DNA from: Eubacteriales bacterium
GTDB taxonomy: Bacteria > Bacillota > Clostridia > Saccharofermentanales > UBA5734
Direction of reading: 5' to 3'
Assembly (NCBI GenBank): GCA_028685755.1
Contig: JAQUDJ010000003.1
Location: 1-51,409, forward strand
Length of the DNA stretch: 51,409 nucleotides
Position 1 is the first letter of the stretch. Each line of letters opens with the position of its first letter. The position numbers were made by a program, and so were the translations under genes. The notes under the pieces are model-generated. The model searched no databases, was not told the origin of the DNA, and worked only from the letters and a program-made list of their open reading frames with translations. Shown piece by piece: positions 43,622 to 51,409 of this stretch.

Positions 43622-44245
43622 TTAGTCAAAAACAACCTGCCATTTTTCGTCTAGCCAGGCATCGTAACAGAGGCGGATTTGGGCAGCCGTATTTTTGCCG
43701 AGGGATAACTCAGGCAACGCATCAAGACTGAAATATTCACTTGCGGTGGTTTCGAGATTGGGCTGAAAATGGCCCCCAATGACTGTACACAGGACGAAGG
43801 CTTTGCAAATGCCGTGTGCGTAAGGTGGCGTATTGTGGCGGTTGCGATCGAGCACCGCGACGAGACGGTCGGCAACCACGTCAAGTCCAGCTTCTTCCTG
43901 CACTTCCTTAATCGTATTGCTCGCGATCGATTGATCAACATCCACCCAACCGCCTGGCATGGACCACGTGCCCCCGAGTGTCTCTTTGACGAGGAGGATT
44001 TTGTCGTCCTTAAAAATCGCTGCGCGGGTGTCGAGCTTGGGCGTTTGGAAACCCTTTTCGCTACAAAATACATCGTTGACAAAGTCAAGGTCGAGTCCTG
44101 ATTTTTCTTGCATGATTTCGGCTGCAATCTCGCGAATGCGCGTGAAACGTTCGAGCTCGTACGGGTTTTGGGAATATGTCAGACCTGCCTGGGCAATGGA
44201 TTGCAGTTCGATGGCCCATTGCACTAAACGATCGATTTCAATCAT
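43622..44245 (-). CDS. NUDIX hydrolase with N-terminal helical domain
   Basis: 207 aa. The N-terminal helical region (about 1-60, RLVQWAIELQSIAQAGLTYS) is typical of YjhB-type ADP-ribose/nucleotide-sugar pyrophosphatases. The NUDIX domain follows. Its box reads GGWVDVDQSIASN...KEVQEEAG, with Gln where the first conserved Glu is usual and Lys in place of Arg; the EExG core is intact. ATG 44245 follows AGGAG at 8 nt. The substrate is unknown. Confidence 0.85.
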   Translation of the reverse strand: MIEIDRLVQWAIELQSIAQAGLTYSQNPYELERFTRIREIAAEIMQEKSGLDLDFVNDVFCSEKGFQTPKLDTRAAIFKDDKILLVKETLGGTWSMPGGWVDVDQSIASNTIKEVQEEAGLDVVADRLVAVLDRNRHNTPPYAHGICKAFVLCTVIGGHFQPNLETTASEYFSLDALPELSLGKNTAAQIRLCYDAWLDEKWQVVFD

Positions 44246-44382
44246 AGAGGGTGCTCCTGAAGACTTTTAAATCGACCTTCATTTCGGGTCGAAGCGCTTT
44301 CATTATAGCATGCAGCAACTTTCCCGGGGCACCGCCCTTGCCTGTTATAAGCAACAGCTGTGCCCCGTGCTAAATGATCGCC

Positions 44383-44432
44383 TTGTCGCCAAGACAATAT
44401 GGTGCTATACTCAAAAAACAAACATACGTTCG
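44383..44432 (+). promoter_or_regulatory. SOS-regulated promoter with LexA box
   Basis: TTGTCG (44383-44388), 17-bp spacer, TATACT (44406-44411), then CAAACATACGTTCG (44419-44432), one mismatch from the Gram-positive LexA box CGAAC-N4-GTTCG. The box overlaps the expected transcription start, so LexA would block initiation. Confidence 0.8.
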
Positions 44433-44462
44433 CTATAGTGCGGCTGGCGAGGGGGTGGACAC

Positions 44463-45725
44463 GTGTCCGACCGGGTGATTCTCCACTCCGATTTGAACAA
44501 TTATTATGCATCGGTGGAGTGCCTGTATAATCCGGCCCTGCGCAATATTCCGATCGTTGTGGGCGGCGATCCTGAGCTGCGCCACGGGATCGTACTGGCT
44601 AAGAATTACCCAGCCAAAGCCTTCGGAATCGTTACGGGAGAGGCCCTCTGGCAGGCTAAACAAAAATGTCCCAATCTAACGGTAGTTAAGCCAAATTTCG
44701 AGCTTTACTTGTACTATGCACATAAGGTGCGCGCGATTTACGGCGACTACACGGACCAGATCGAACCGTTTGGCCTTGACGAAGCCTGGCTTGATGTCGG
44801 GGGGACCTGCCATGGCGGTATGACTGGGGAGCGGATTGCCACCGAGATTCGGCGTCGCACCCGTGAAGAGCTTGGTCTGACAGCTTCGGTTGGGGTCAGC
44901 TACAATAAGATCTTTGCTAAATTAGGCAGCGACATGAAAAAACCCGACGCGACAACGGTGATCACGCGGGCGAATTATCAGTCGAAGGTTTGGCCCTTGC
45001 CTGCTGCCGACCTGCTTTACGTCGGCCCAGCCACGAAGCGCAAGCTTGCGCGCCTCGGGATTCGGACCATCGGCGAGCTTGCCCGACTTGACGAGCAATT
45101 TCTGCAGGATTATCTCGGTAAGTGGGGCGATGTTCTGTCGAGCTTTGCCAATGGCCGCGACACGTCACCGGTGGCTGTTTTTGGCACCTCCTCAGCGATC
45201 AAGAGTATCGGCAACAGCACAACAACACCGCGTGATCTAGTGAACAACGAAGATATCCAACTAATTTTCTATGTGCTCAGTGAAAGCGTGGCGATGCGCT
45301 TGCGGCAACACCATTTCAAGTGCCAAACCGTGCAGATTCATGTGCGCGATGTGGATCTAACAACCTATGAGCGTCAGGCTAAGCTCAGCCGCCCGAGCAA
45401 TCTCTCGGCGGATATAGCACGCCTTGCGATGCAGCTTTTTGTCGAGTCCTACAACTGGATTCGCCCCGTGCGGAGCATCGGGGTGCGGGGCAGTGATTTG
45501 GTCGCGGCGGATACAGAGATTCAGCTCTCATTTTTTGAGAACGAAAGTCAGAACCTCCGGCGACAGCAACTAGAAGAGACGATTGATCTGATCCGGGCGC
45601 GGTTTGGCAATGCTAGTGTGCGCCGTGCGATTACGCTACAAGATCGCTCCTTAGGTCGGATCAATCCCAAAGACGACCATGTGATCTTTCCGGTCGGTTA
45701 TTTTAAAAACGGCCCAGTGGGATGA
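44463..45725 (+). CDS. dinB: Y-family DNA polymerase (DinB/Pol IV-like)
   Basis: Error-prone translesion polymerase. It has catalytic D10 in HSDLNNYYASVE and the DE pair near residue 104 in EPFGLDEAWLDV, a helix-hairpin-helix in the thumb (about 180-220, RKLARLGIRTIGELARLDEQ, first part), and a little-finger domain (about 240-350). The C-terminal extension ends FPVGYFKNGPVG. It is 420 aa. GTG 44463 follows GAGGGGG. The LexA box at its promoter fits an SOS role. It belongs to the clostridial DinB-like branch, with NNYYAS in place of the usual AFFAS. Confidence 0.92.
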   Translation: MSDRVILHSDLNNYYASVECLYNPALRNIPIVVGGDPELRHGIVLAKNYPAKAFGIVTGEALWQAKQKCPNLTVVKPNFELYLYYAHKVRAIYGDYTDQIEPFGLDEAWLDVGGTCHGGMTGERIATEIRRRTREELGLTASVGVSYNKIFAKLGSDMKKPDATTVITRANYQSKVWPLPAADLLYVGPATKRKLARLGIRTIGELARLDEQFLQDYLGKWGDVLSSFANGRDTSPVAVFGTSSAIKSIGNSTTTPRDLVNNEDIQLIFYVLSESVAMRLRQHHFKCQTVQIHVRDVDLTTYERQAKLSRPSNLSADIARLAMQLFVESYNWIRPVRSIGVRGSDLVAADTEIQLSFFENESQNLRRQQLEETIDLIRARFGNASVRRAITLQDRSLGRINPKDDHVIFPVGYFKNGPVG

Positions 45726-45786
45726 ACCCACCGAGCCGCTTATAGAAGCGATCTTACATACCTATAGCGTGTGTGACAAGACGTGC

Positions 45787-46743
45787 TTATGACGTAGTAG
45801 CGAGTGTCCACTCACGTTTGAGTTGTTCAAAAATAGCATGAACCGGGAGAATTTCTTTAATCCGGAAGACTTGTTCGCCGACAAAAACCAGCGATTTTTT
45901 GACGTTGCCAGATTTTTGTGCCTGCTTCAGCGCTTCCATGATGCAATAGGTGTGATCACACCGTTTCAAGCAACCACTGCAAGGTGGGCTATTCTGAGGC
46001 TCGCCGTTTGTAAAGCGAATCGGATTGGATTTGCGAAGCGCTTGACCAGGCAACCCAACCGGGCTGTGCACCTGAATGACATCATCTGGCATCGAATCAA
46101 TATACATTTGTTTGACGTCGTCTGAGGCATTGGATTCGACACTCGCGGCAAAACGGGTTCCCATTTGGACACCGTCTGCGCCGAGTCGGATCGCCTCTGC
46201 GATATCATAGCCATCAATGACACCACCCGCGGCAATGACCGGGATTTGGACGGCTGCTTTCACTTCGACGAGGATGTCTTTCATCGGTCGATCAGTCCCT
46301 AAATGGCCGCCAGCTTCTTTGCCTTCAACGATGACGGCTGCTGCGCCCATTTTTTCGGCTAGAATAGCGAGCTTCGCTGACGAAACGATCGGGACAATCG
46401 GGATACCGCTGGCTTTGCCCCATCCAAACATATCTCGTGAGAATCCAGCACCGGAGATAACCAAGTCGATTTTTTCAGCAATAGCCGCACTCACCAACTC
46501 AGCGAATTGCGATGCCGCAAACAAAACGTTGACACCAAGAATCCCTCGCGTCAAACTGCGTGCTTTGCGAATCTCCTGTTGGAGTTCAGCAGGATCCATT
46601 CCTGTACCGGCGATGACACCGATGCCCCCTTCATTAGCAACCGCAGCCGCTAAAGGAGATGTCGAAATGCGAACCGCCATACCGCCTTGAATGATGGGCA
46701 AGGCAGCAACAATGTTGGCAATTTTTAATGCGGGTAATTTCAT
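45787..46743 (-). CDS. FabK / nitronate monooxygenase-like flavoprotein
   Basis: FMN TIM-barrel enzyme of the 2-nitropropane dioxygenase/enoyl-ACP reductase II group. Motifs: LPIIQGGMAVRIST, GGIGVIAGTGMDP, GKEAGGHLGTDR, VIAAGGVIDGYDIAEAI and GVQMGTRF. The C-terminus has a Cys cluster, PPCSGCLKRCDHTYC (about 262-276), unusual for FabK and suggesting metal or Fe-S binding. It is 318 aa. ATG 46743 gives the family start MKLPALKI; GTG 46755 is less likely. It begins 24 nt after rpoD. Confidence 0.82.
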   Translation of the reverse strand: MKLPALKIANIVAALPIIQGGMAVRISTSPLAAAVANEGGIGVIAGTGMDPAELQQEIRKARSLTRGILGVNVLFAASQFAELVSAAIAEKIDLVISGAGFSRDMFGWGKASGIPIVPIVSSAKLAILAEKMGAAAVIVEGKEAGGHLGTDRPMKDILVEVKAAVQIPVIAAGGVIDGYDIAEAIRLGADGVQMGTRFAASVESNASDDVKQMYIDSMPDDVIQVHSPVGLPGQALRKSNPIRFTNGEPQNSPPCSGCLKRCDHTYCIMEALKQAQKSGNVKKSLVFVGEQVFRIKEILPVHAIFEQLKREWTLATTS

Positions 46744-46767
46744 CGTTGATCTCACTTTCCGGAAGGA

Positions 46768-47838
46768 CTAATCCAAGCTGTCACGTAATTTATTGCTCCG
46801 ACTTGGATGACGCATTTTGCGCAAGGCTTTCGCTTCAATTTGGCGAATCCGTTCTCGGGTAACGTTAAACTCACGTCCAACTTCTTCGAGTGTACGGCCG
46901 CGATCGTCATCGAGGCCAAAACGCAAGCGGAGCACTTTGCTTTCGCGAGGCGTCAGACTTTTGAGGACGTGTGATAATTGTTCTTTGAGCAGGGAATAAG
47001 TGGCTAGTTCAGCCGGTGAGGCGGAATCTTCATCTGGGATAAAGTCCCCTAATTGGCTATCGCCTTCGTAGCCGACTGGCTTTTCAAGCGAAACTGGCTC
47101 ATGGGCATATTCCATGATCTGATTGACGCGCTCTGCCGTGACGCCGAGCTCTAAGGCAAGTTCTTCTACTTCAGGTTCGCGGCCATAGGTTTGCGTGAGT
47201 TGGCGCTGTGCGCGAGCCATTTTGTTGATGGCTTCGACCATATGCACAGGGACACGGATGGTCCGCCCCTGGTCGGCGATCGAACGCGTCACAGCTTGGC
47301 GAATCCACCAAGTTGCATAGGTGCTGAATCGAAAACCTTTGGTATAGTCGAATTTGTCGACTGCTTTGAGCAGACCAATATTACCTTCTTGGATCAAATC
47401 CAAAAATGGAATACCGTGACCAACATAACGTTTGGCAATGCTGACGACGAGGCGTAAATTTGCCTCACACAAGCGATGCTTGGCTTCTGGATCACCGGCT
47501 TTAGCCAAGGTAGCCAATTCAAGTTCTTCAGTCAGCGTCAACAAGTTGACCTGGCCGATTTCTTTTAGATACATTTTGACCGGGTCGTCAAAGACCACGG
47601 AACCGGTAGGGGCGACTTCGGTGACAGCCTCTTCCAAATCATCGGTTGAGTCCTCCGTAGGGCTCACAACCGTTATACCCGCTATAGCCAGGCGCTCCAG
47701 AACGACTTCGATGGCGTCTGAGTCGATGGCCGACGCTTCAAGCGCGTCAATGACGTCATGAAAGTCGAGCTGTTGATTGGATTCAGCCGCTTTATAGATC
47801 AATTGATCAACTAAACCGGGCTGTGCGTTTTTGGCCAT
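46768..47838 (-). CDS. rpoD: Primary RNA polymerase sigma factor SigA
   Basis: Housekeeping sigma-70. It has a short region 1.1-like N-terminus, region 1.2/2 ([66 protein letters not shown]), region 3 ([13 protein letters not shown]) and region 4 with the -35-binding [19 protein letters not shown]. It is 356 aa. ATG 47838 follows GGAAGGA; the TTG upstream is unlikely. No dnaG precedes it. Upstream is a zinc-ribbon gene with its own terminator. Confidence 0.97.
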   Translation of the reverse strand: MAKNAQPGLVDQLIYKAAESNQQLDFHDVIDALEASAIDSDAIEVVLERLAIAGITVVSPTEDSTDDLEEAVTEVAPTGSVVFDDPVKMYLKEIGQVNLLTLTEELELATLAKAGDPEAKHRLCEANLRLVVSIAKRYVGHGIPFLDLIQEGNIGLLKAVDKFDYTKGFRFSTYATWWIRQAVTRSIADQGRTIRVPVHMVEAINKMARAQRQLTQTYGREPEVEELALELGVTAERVNQIMEYAHEPVSLEKPVGYEGDSQLGDFIPDEDSASPAELATYSLLKEQLSHVLKSLTPRESKVLRLRFGLDDDRGRTLEEVGREFNVTRERIRQIEAKALRKMRHPSRSNKLRDSLD

Positions 47839-47856
47839 TTTGGCACTATCCTTCCG

Positions 47857-47901
47857 AAAAAACAAAACCTCCCAAGCCCTATCGTGCGTCAGGAGGTTTT
47901 G
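47857..47901 (-). terminator. Terminator between the zinc-ribbon gene and rpoD
   Basis: On the minus strand, CAAAACCTCC and GGAGGTTTTG (47863-47901) form a stem followed by six T. The rpoD start lies about 20 nt further on, so rpoD needs read-through or an internal promoter. Confidence 0.85.
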
Positions 47902-47944
47902 ATGCTTATGAGCAGATCAGCAAATGTTCAATTGAGGACGATGA

Positions 47945-48256
47945 TTATCTGCGGGGCTGGAAGCAGTCGCGGCAGAAGATCGGACGGTCGTTGCTCGGTT
48001 TGAACGGAACTGTTGTTGCTTTGCCGCAAGCTGCGCAGACAGCTGGGAACATTTCGCGTTCGGTGCGCTGATAACCGCCACCATTGCGATCATATCCACC
48101 GCGGTCATTGCCACGAGCCTGTTTCTTAGCGGCGCGGCAATCAGGGCAACGGGTTGGTTCATTGGTGTAGCCTTTTTCAGCGAAAAAGGACTGTTCGCTT
48201 TCGCTAAAAACGAAGCGGGCGCCGCAATCTTTGCAGCTGAGTGTTTTGTCTGACAT
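47945..48256 (-). CDS. Zinc-ribbon domain protein
   Basis: 103 aa. Two CxxC pairs form a first ribbon (CKDCG near 8-12, CPDC near 37-40) in the pattern of the zf-trcl-type small proteins. A second pair set is CAACG (about 75-79) and CRDC (about 95-98). A Gly/Arg/Asn-rich linker (RGNDRGGYDRNGGGYQR) joins them, which suggests RNA or DNA binding. ATG 48256 follows GAGG. Its function is unknown. Confidence 0.85.
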   Translation of the reverse strand: MSDKTLSCKDCGARFVFSESEQSFFAEKGYTNEPTRCPDCRAAKKQARGNDRGGYDRNGGGYQRTEREMFPAVCAACGKATTVPFKPSNDRPIFCRDCFQPRR

Positions 48257-48435
48257 ATTTTACCTCTTTATTTTGGGTGATTTTCCATCCTGGAAAACCT
48301 ATTCGTTCAGCAGTCCGCAGGGTCCGATCTGCTTGCGATTATTCATTAACCACTTGGGGATAGTCTGGCAGCGTTTGGGATCCCTCTATCGTTCAAACGT
48401 CCAATGACCATCAATCTCTTACTTCCAGATCGCTC

Positions 48436-48600
48436 AAAAAAAAGAAAACCTCCGGAAACACAAGTCTCAGGAGTTAAACCAGCTGCAAAATAACTCACAG
48501 CGCATCTTCTGTCCTATTGCGATCTGTAGAAGACTTTTATTGCCTTCGAGATCGAGTTGACCTTCTTTATTATGTGCGTTTATTTAGGATATCACAGGTT
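48436..48600 (-). ncRNA. Candidate small RNA ending at an orphan terminator
   Basis: A strong minus-strand terminator lies at 48436-48476: AACTCC/GGAGGTT with inner GAGAC/GTTTC, then eight T. No open frame exists upstream of it. A minus-strand TTGTCA (48599-48604) with a poor -10 is the best promoter guess, giving an RNA near 150 nt. It matches no family I know. The rest of 48257-48835 has only weak plus-strand promoter elements for rpiB (TTGCAT 48733-48738, TATCGT 48756-48761). Confidence 0.35.
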
Positions 48601-48835
48601 GACAACAATTGCACGCTATTTATTCATCGATGTTCCATCAAAGTTCCAAAAGCCGACTTAGCGGGCTGCAAGACAGGGTATTTGCAGATTTTCAGAAGAT
48701 TTGTCTGAGGCTTTGTCAGATTATGCTATCGGTTGCATAAAAACAGTAAACAGGCTATCGTTGAAGGGTAGATCTTCTAATGAACGACTGCTTGCTACCA
48801 GCTTAATCGACATCGCTTGCTAGGAGGAGTTTTCC

Positions 48836-49294
48836 ATGAAAATTGCAATGGGTTGTGATCATGCCGGCTACGATCTGAAAGAAGAGGTAAAAAAACTACT
48901 GACCGCACAAGGCCATGAAATCCTCGATTTTGGGGCACCGAGCCTCGAAGCATGCGATCTCCCAGACTACGTTTATCCGGCAGCTTTAGCAGTAGCTAGC
49001 GGTGAAGCGGAGCGTGGGATTTTTATTGATGGGGTTGGATACGGCAGCGCGATGATTGCCAATCGCATTTACGGGTTGAACGCCGTCGTCTGTCAGGATC
49101 CCTTCTGTGCGATGCTTGCACGAGCTCACACCAATTCCAACGTACTTTGCTTAGGCGCTAAAATCATCGGTTCGGCCATTGCTATCGAAACCATCCGCGT
49201 CTGGATGACGACTGATTTTTTACAGGAAGAAAAGTACCAACGCCGAGTTGCTAAAGTCAATGCAATTTCTGAAAAACATCTCAAAAAATTATAA
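48836..49294 (+). CDS. RpiB/LacAB-family sugar-phosphate isomerase
   Basis: 152 aa. Aldose-ketose isomerase of the RpiB fold. It has D8-H9 in GCDHAGYDLK, the phosphate-binding RIYGLNAV and the AHTNSNVLCLGAK motif. The position of the catalytic Cys in E. coli-type RpiB (CGTG) is DGVG here (GIFIDGVGYGSAM). That pattern marks a separate Firmicute subgroup, so a ribose-5-phosphate substrate is not certain. ATG 48836 follows AGGAGGAG. glgB follows 10 nt after its stop, probably in one operon. Confidence 0.87.
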   Translation: MKIAMGCDHAGYDLKEEVKKLLTAQGHEILDFGAPSLEACDLPDYVYPAALAVASGEAERGIFIDGVGYGSAMIANRIYGLNAVVCQDPFCAMLARAHTNSNVLCLGAKIIGSAIAIETIRVWMTTDFLQEEKYQRRVAKVNAISEKHLKKL

Positions 49295-49304
49295 GTGAAA
49301 GAGC

Positions 49305-51335
49305 GTGAATGCTGTGAATACACAAACACCTAATCAATCCCCATATGCGATCCTCGATATTGATCCCTGGCTAAAATCCTTTCAAGGCGACATCGAATTG
49401 CGGATGGATCATTATTACGGGATCCGCAAACAACTGTTAGGCGAAAAGAACAGCTTCCGCGAATTCGCAAGCGGGCATGATTTTTATGGTTTTCACCGTA
49501 GCGAAACGGGCTGGGTTTACCGAGAATGGGCCCCCGCCGCCGAAGCACTTTTTTTACTCGGTGATTTTAATGGTTGGAACCGGTACTCACATCCGCTCGA
49601 ACGCCGCGACACCTATTGGCAGATTGACTTGCCTGGTCGGGATGCACTATCCCACTTGTCGCGCGTCAAAGTCATGGTCCGCAGCTTTGGCATCGAGCGC
49701 GATCGAATTCCGCTCTATATCCATAAAATTGTCCAAGATCCCAATACCAATGATTTTTCCGGCCAAATTTGGGCACCAGATGTACCATTCACATGGACAG
49801 ATAGTACCTATCAAGTTCCAGCTGACCAGCAACCCCTGATATATGAAACGCATGTCGGCATGGCTCAAGAAAAATACAACTACGGGACCTACGTTGAATT
49901 TGCGGATAATATATTACCGCGCATCAAAGACCTCGGTTATAACACCGTCCAAATCATGGCAATCATGGAACACCCTTATTACGGCTCATTTGGTTACCAT
50001 GTTTCCAATTATTTCGCCGCTTCATCTTGGTTTGGCACCCCAGATGACCTCAAATACCTGATTAATCAAGCGCATAGTCTCGGTATCGCTGTACTCATGG
50101 ACATCGTCCAGTCCCACGCCGTCAAAAATCTTGCCGAAGGGCTCAATGAATTCGATGGCACGGATTATCAATTTTTCCATTCTGGCGCCCGTGGGAATCA
50201 CAGTGCTTGGGATTCCAAATGCTTTGATTACAGTCGTCACGAAGTCATTCATTTCCTCTTATCGTCAATTCGCTATTGGTTGGAAGAATTCCACTTCGAT
50301 GGTTTCCGCTTTGATGGCGTCACATCGATGCTCTACCAGGACCATGGTTTGGGTACAGCATTCGACAATTACGGCAAATACTTTAGTCACAACACTGATA
50401 TTGATGCCGTGACGTATTTGCAGTTTGCAAATGATTTAATCCATGAAATTCGTCCTGATGCGATCAGTGTCGCAGAAGATATGAGTGGTATGCCGGGTAT
50501 GTGTTTACCGGTCAAAGCGGGCGGCCTCGGCTTCGATTATCGTTTGGCAATGGGGATGCCGGACTATTGGGTCAAAACCCTCAAATTGAATGATCATAAT
50601 TGGAGTATGAATGCGATGTGGCACGAATTATCGACCACACGCCCCCAGGAAAAACGGATTGGTTATGTCGAATCCCACGATCAGGCACTCGTTGGTGACA
50701 AGACCGCGATCTTCCGCATGGCCGATCAAGACATGTACTGGTTCATGGATAAAGGTAGCCAGAGTCTCGTGATCGACCGCGCAATCGCGTTGCATAAAAT
50801 GATTCGTTGGGTGACGATTGCGCTTGGTTCAGAAGGTTACTTGACTTTCATGGGCAACGAATTCGGACATCCAGAATGGATTGATTTTCCGCGCGCTGGC
50901 AATGGCTGGAGTTTCCATCACTGCCGCCGTCAATGGAGTCTCGTCGACAACCCCGAATTGCGCTACAAAGACCTCAATGATTTTGATCGTGCTATGATTC
51001 ATTTTATGGCAGATAATAAATTACTCGGCAAAGGCGGGACGCCGACCCCCTTATGGATTGATCAGGATCGCAAAATCATCGCTTTCAAAAATGAAGGGTA
51101 TGTTTTTGTTTTCAACTTCCATCCGACGGAGTCTTATCCATTCCTTGAGCTTCCGGTGCATGAAGATGGTCGTTATCAAGTCGTAATGGACACGGATGAG
51201 TGGCGTTTTGGTGGACAAGGCCGGATCTTCCACGACTCGATCTACCAGACCGAGTCACTGCCGATGAATCGCGACTACCAAGGCTTGATCCTCTACGCCC
51301 CGTGCCGCACCGCAATGGTTTTGAAAAAGGTCTGA
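49305..51335 (+). CDS. glgB: 1,4-alpha-glucan branching enzyme, eukaryote-like GH13 type
   Basis: Introduces alpha-1,6 branches into glycogen. The N-terminal CBM48 (about 55-160, WAPAAEALFLLGDFNGWNR) precedes a GH13 barrel with the nucleophile in GFRFDGVTSMLY, acid/base Glu in SVAEDMSGMPG and the third Asp in ESHDQALVGDK. The VTSMLY and GLGFDYRLAMGMPDYW signatures are those of plant/animal-type branching enzymes and a minority of bacterial ones. It is 676 aa. The GTG start is weakly supported by GAAAGAG. No other glg genes are in view. Confidence 0.93.
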   Translation: MNAVNTQTPNQSPYAILDIDPWLKSFQGDIELRMDHYYGIRKQLLGEKNSFREFASGHDFYGFHRSETGWVYREWAPAAEALFLLGDFNGWNRYSHPLERRDTYWQIDLPGRDALSHLSRVKVMVRSFGIERDRIPLYIHKIVQDPNTNDFSGQIWAPDVPFTWTDSTYQVPADQQPLIYETHVGMAQEKYNYGTYVEFADNILPRIKDLGYNTVQIMAIMEHPYYGSFGYHVSNYFAASSWFGTPDDLKYLINQAHSLGIAVLMDIVQSHAVKNLAEGLNEFDGTDYQFFHSGARGNHSAWDSKCFDYSRHEVIHFLLSSIRYWLEEFHFDGFRFDGVTSMLYQDHGLGTAFDNYGKYFSHNTDIDAVTYLQFANDLIHEIRPDAISVAEDMSGMPGMCLPVKAGGLGFDYRLAMGMPDYWVKTLKLNDHNWSMNAMWHELSTTRPQEKRIGYVESHDQALVGDKTAIFRMADQDMYWFMDKGSQSLVIDRAIALHKMIRWVTIALGSEGYLTFMGNEFGHPEWIDFPRAGNGWSFHHCRRQWSLVDNPELRYKDLNDFDRAMIHFMADNKLLGKGGTPTPLWIDQDRKIIAFKNEGYVFVFNFHPTESYPFLELPVHEDGRYQVVMDTDEWRFGGQGRIFHDSIYQTESLPMNRDYQGLILYAPCRTAMVLKKV

Positions 51336-51356
51336 TCCATTACTGCATAAAATGAG

Positions 51357-51392
51357 AAGGGGATAGGTGCCAAGCATCTATCCCTTTTTCCT
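51357..51392 (+). terminator. Terminator after glgB
   Basis: AAGGGGATAG pairs with CTATCCCTTT and a T-rich tract follows. Confidence 0.85.
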
Positions 51393-51409
51393 TTTAAGTT
51401 TCATTCCCA

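Overview
The window looks like a chromosomal segment of a low-to-moderate GC Firmicute, most likely a member of the Clostridia. The reasons are the WalR/WalK-MurA-WalJ-RlmH cluster, a SigI/RsgI sigma/anti-sigma pair, a T-box leader in front of the trp operon, a Bacillus-type LexA box at the Y-family polymerase gene, and strong GGAGG ribosome binding sites. The exact genus cannot be fixed from the sequence alone.

Layout. 1-170: 3' end of an rRNA operon (5S rRNA and terminator). 271-5179 (+): cell-wall two-component system, murA, walJ and rlmH. 5164-12746 (-): anti-sigma RsgI-like protein, SigI-like sigma factor and two large exported proteins, one with long threonine/glutamate repeats. 13139-20712 (-): a T-box-controlled tryptophan operon in the order trpD-C-F-B-A-E-G, ending with a second, divergent RlmH-like gene. 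20789-21021: a non-coding region between divergent genes with tandem perfect DnaA boxes and a near-consensus parS site. 21147-26621 (+): glmU-pth-mfd. 26709-28669: an FAD/NAD oxidoreductase (-) and a cyclase-family hydrolase (+). 28722-31726: an AT-richer accessory island with direct repeats, palindromes, an EcsC-like zinc-ribbon protein, a small-protein/DUF2200 pair, and a tRNA-Arg(CCG) near its right edge. 31741-39271: dusB, an EF-G paralogue, a repeat-rich spacer, gdhA, an AIM24-type protein and an ADP-ribosylglycohydrolase. 39427-44245: lipoprotein plus GH32 fructosidase, an orphan circularly permuted ATP-grasp protein and a NUDIX hydrolase. 44383-47838: LexA-controlled Y-family polymerase, a FabK/NMO-like flavoprotein and the primary sigma factor. 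47945-51392: zinc-ribbon protein, a candidate small RNA, an RpiB-family isomerase and a eukaryote-type glycogen branching enzyme.

Working together: the left part handles cell-envelope homeostasis and peptidoglycan precursor supply (WalRK, MurA, GlmU). The trp operon is one transcription unit sensing uncharged tRNA-Trp. GH32, RpiB and GlgB suggest carbohydrate use and storage. GdhA supplies glutamate. Mfd and the Y-family polymerase deal with DNA damage.

The features most worth a second look are: the DnaA-box/parS cluster; two RlmH-like proteins that carry complementary halves of the family's conserved features; an inverted pair of palindromic elements with constant flanks but different hairpin cores; and short tandem arrays that repeatedly begin at or just after stop codons. 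The same kind of short-unit expansion is also seen inside coding sequences.
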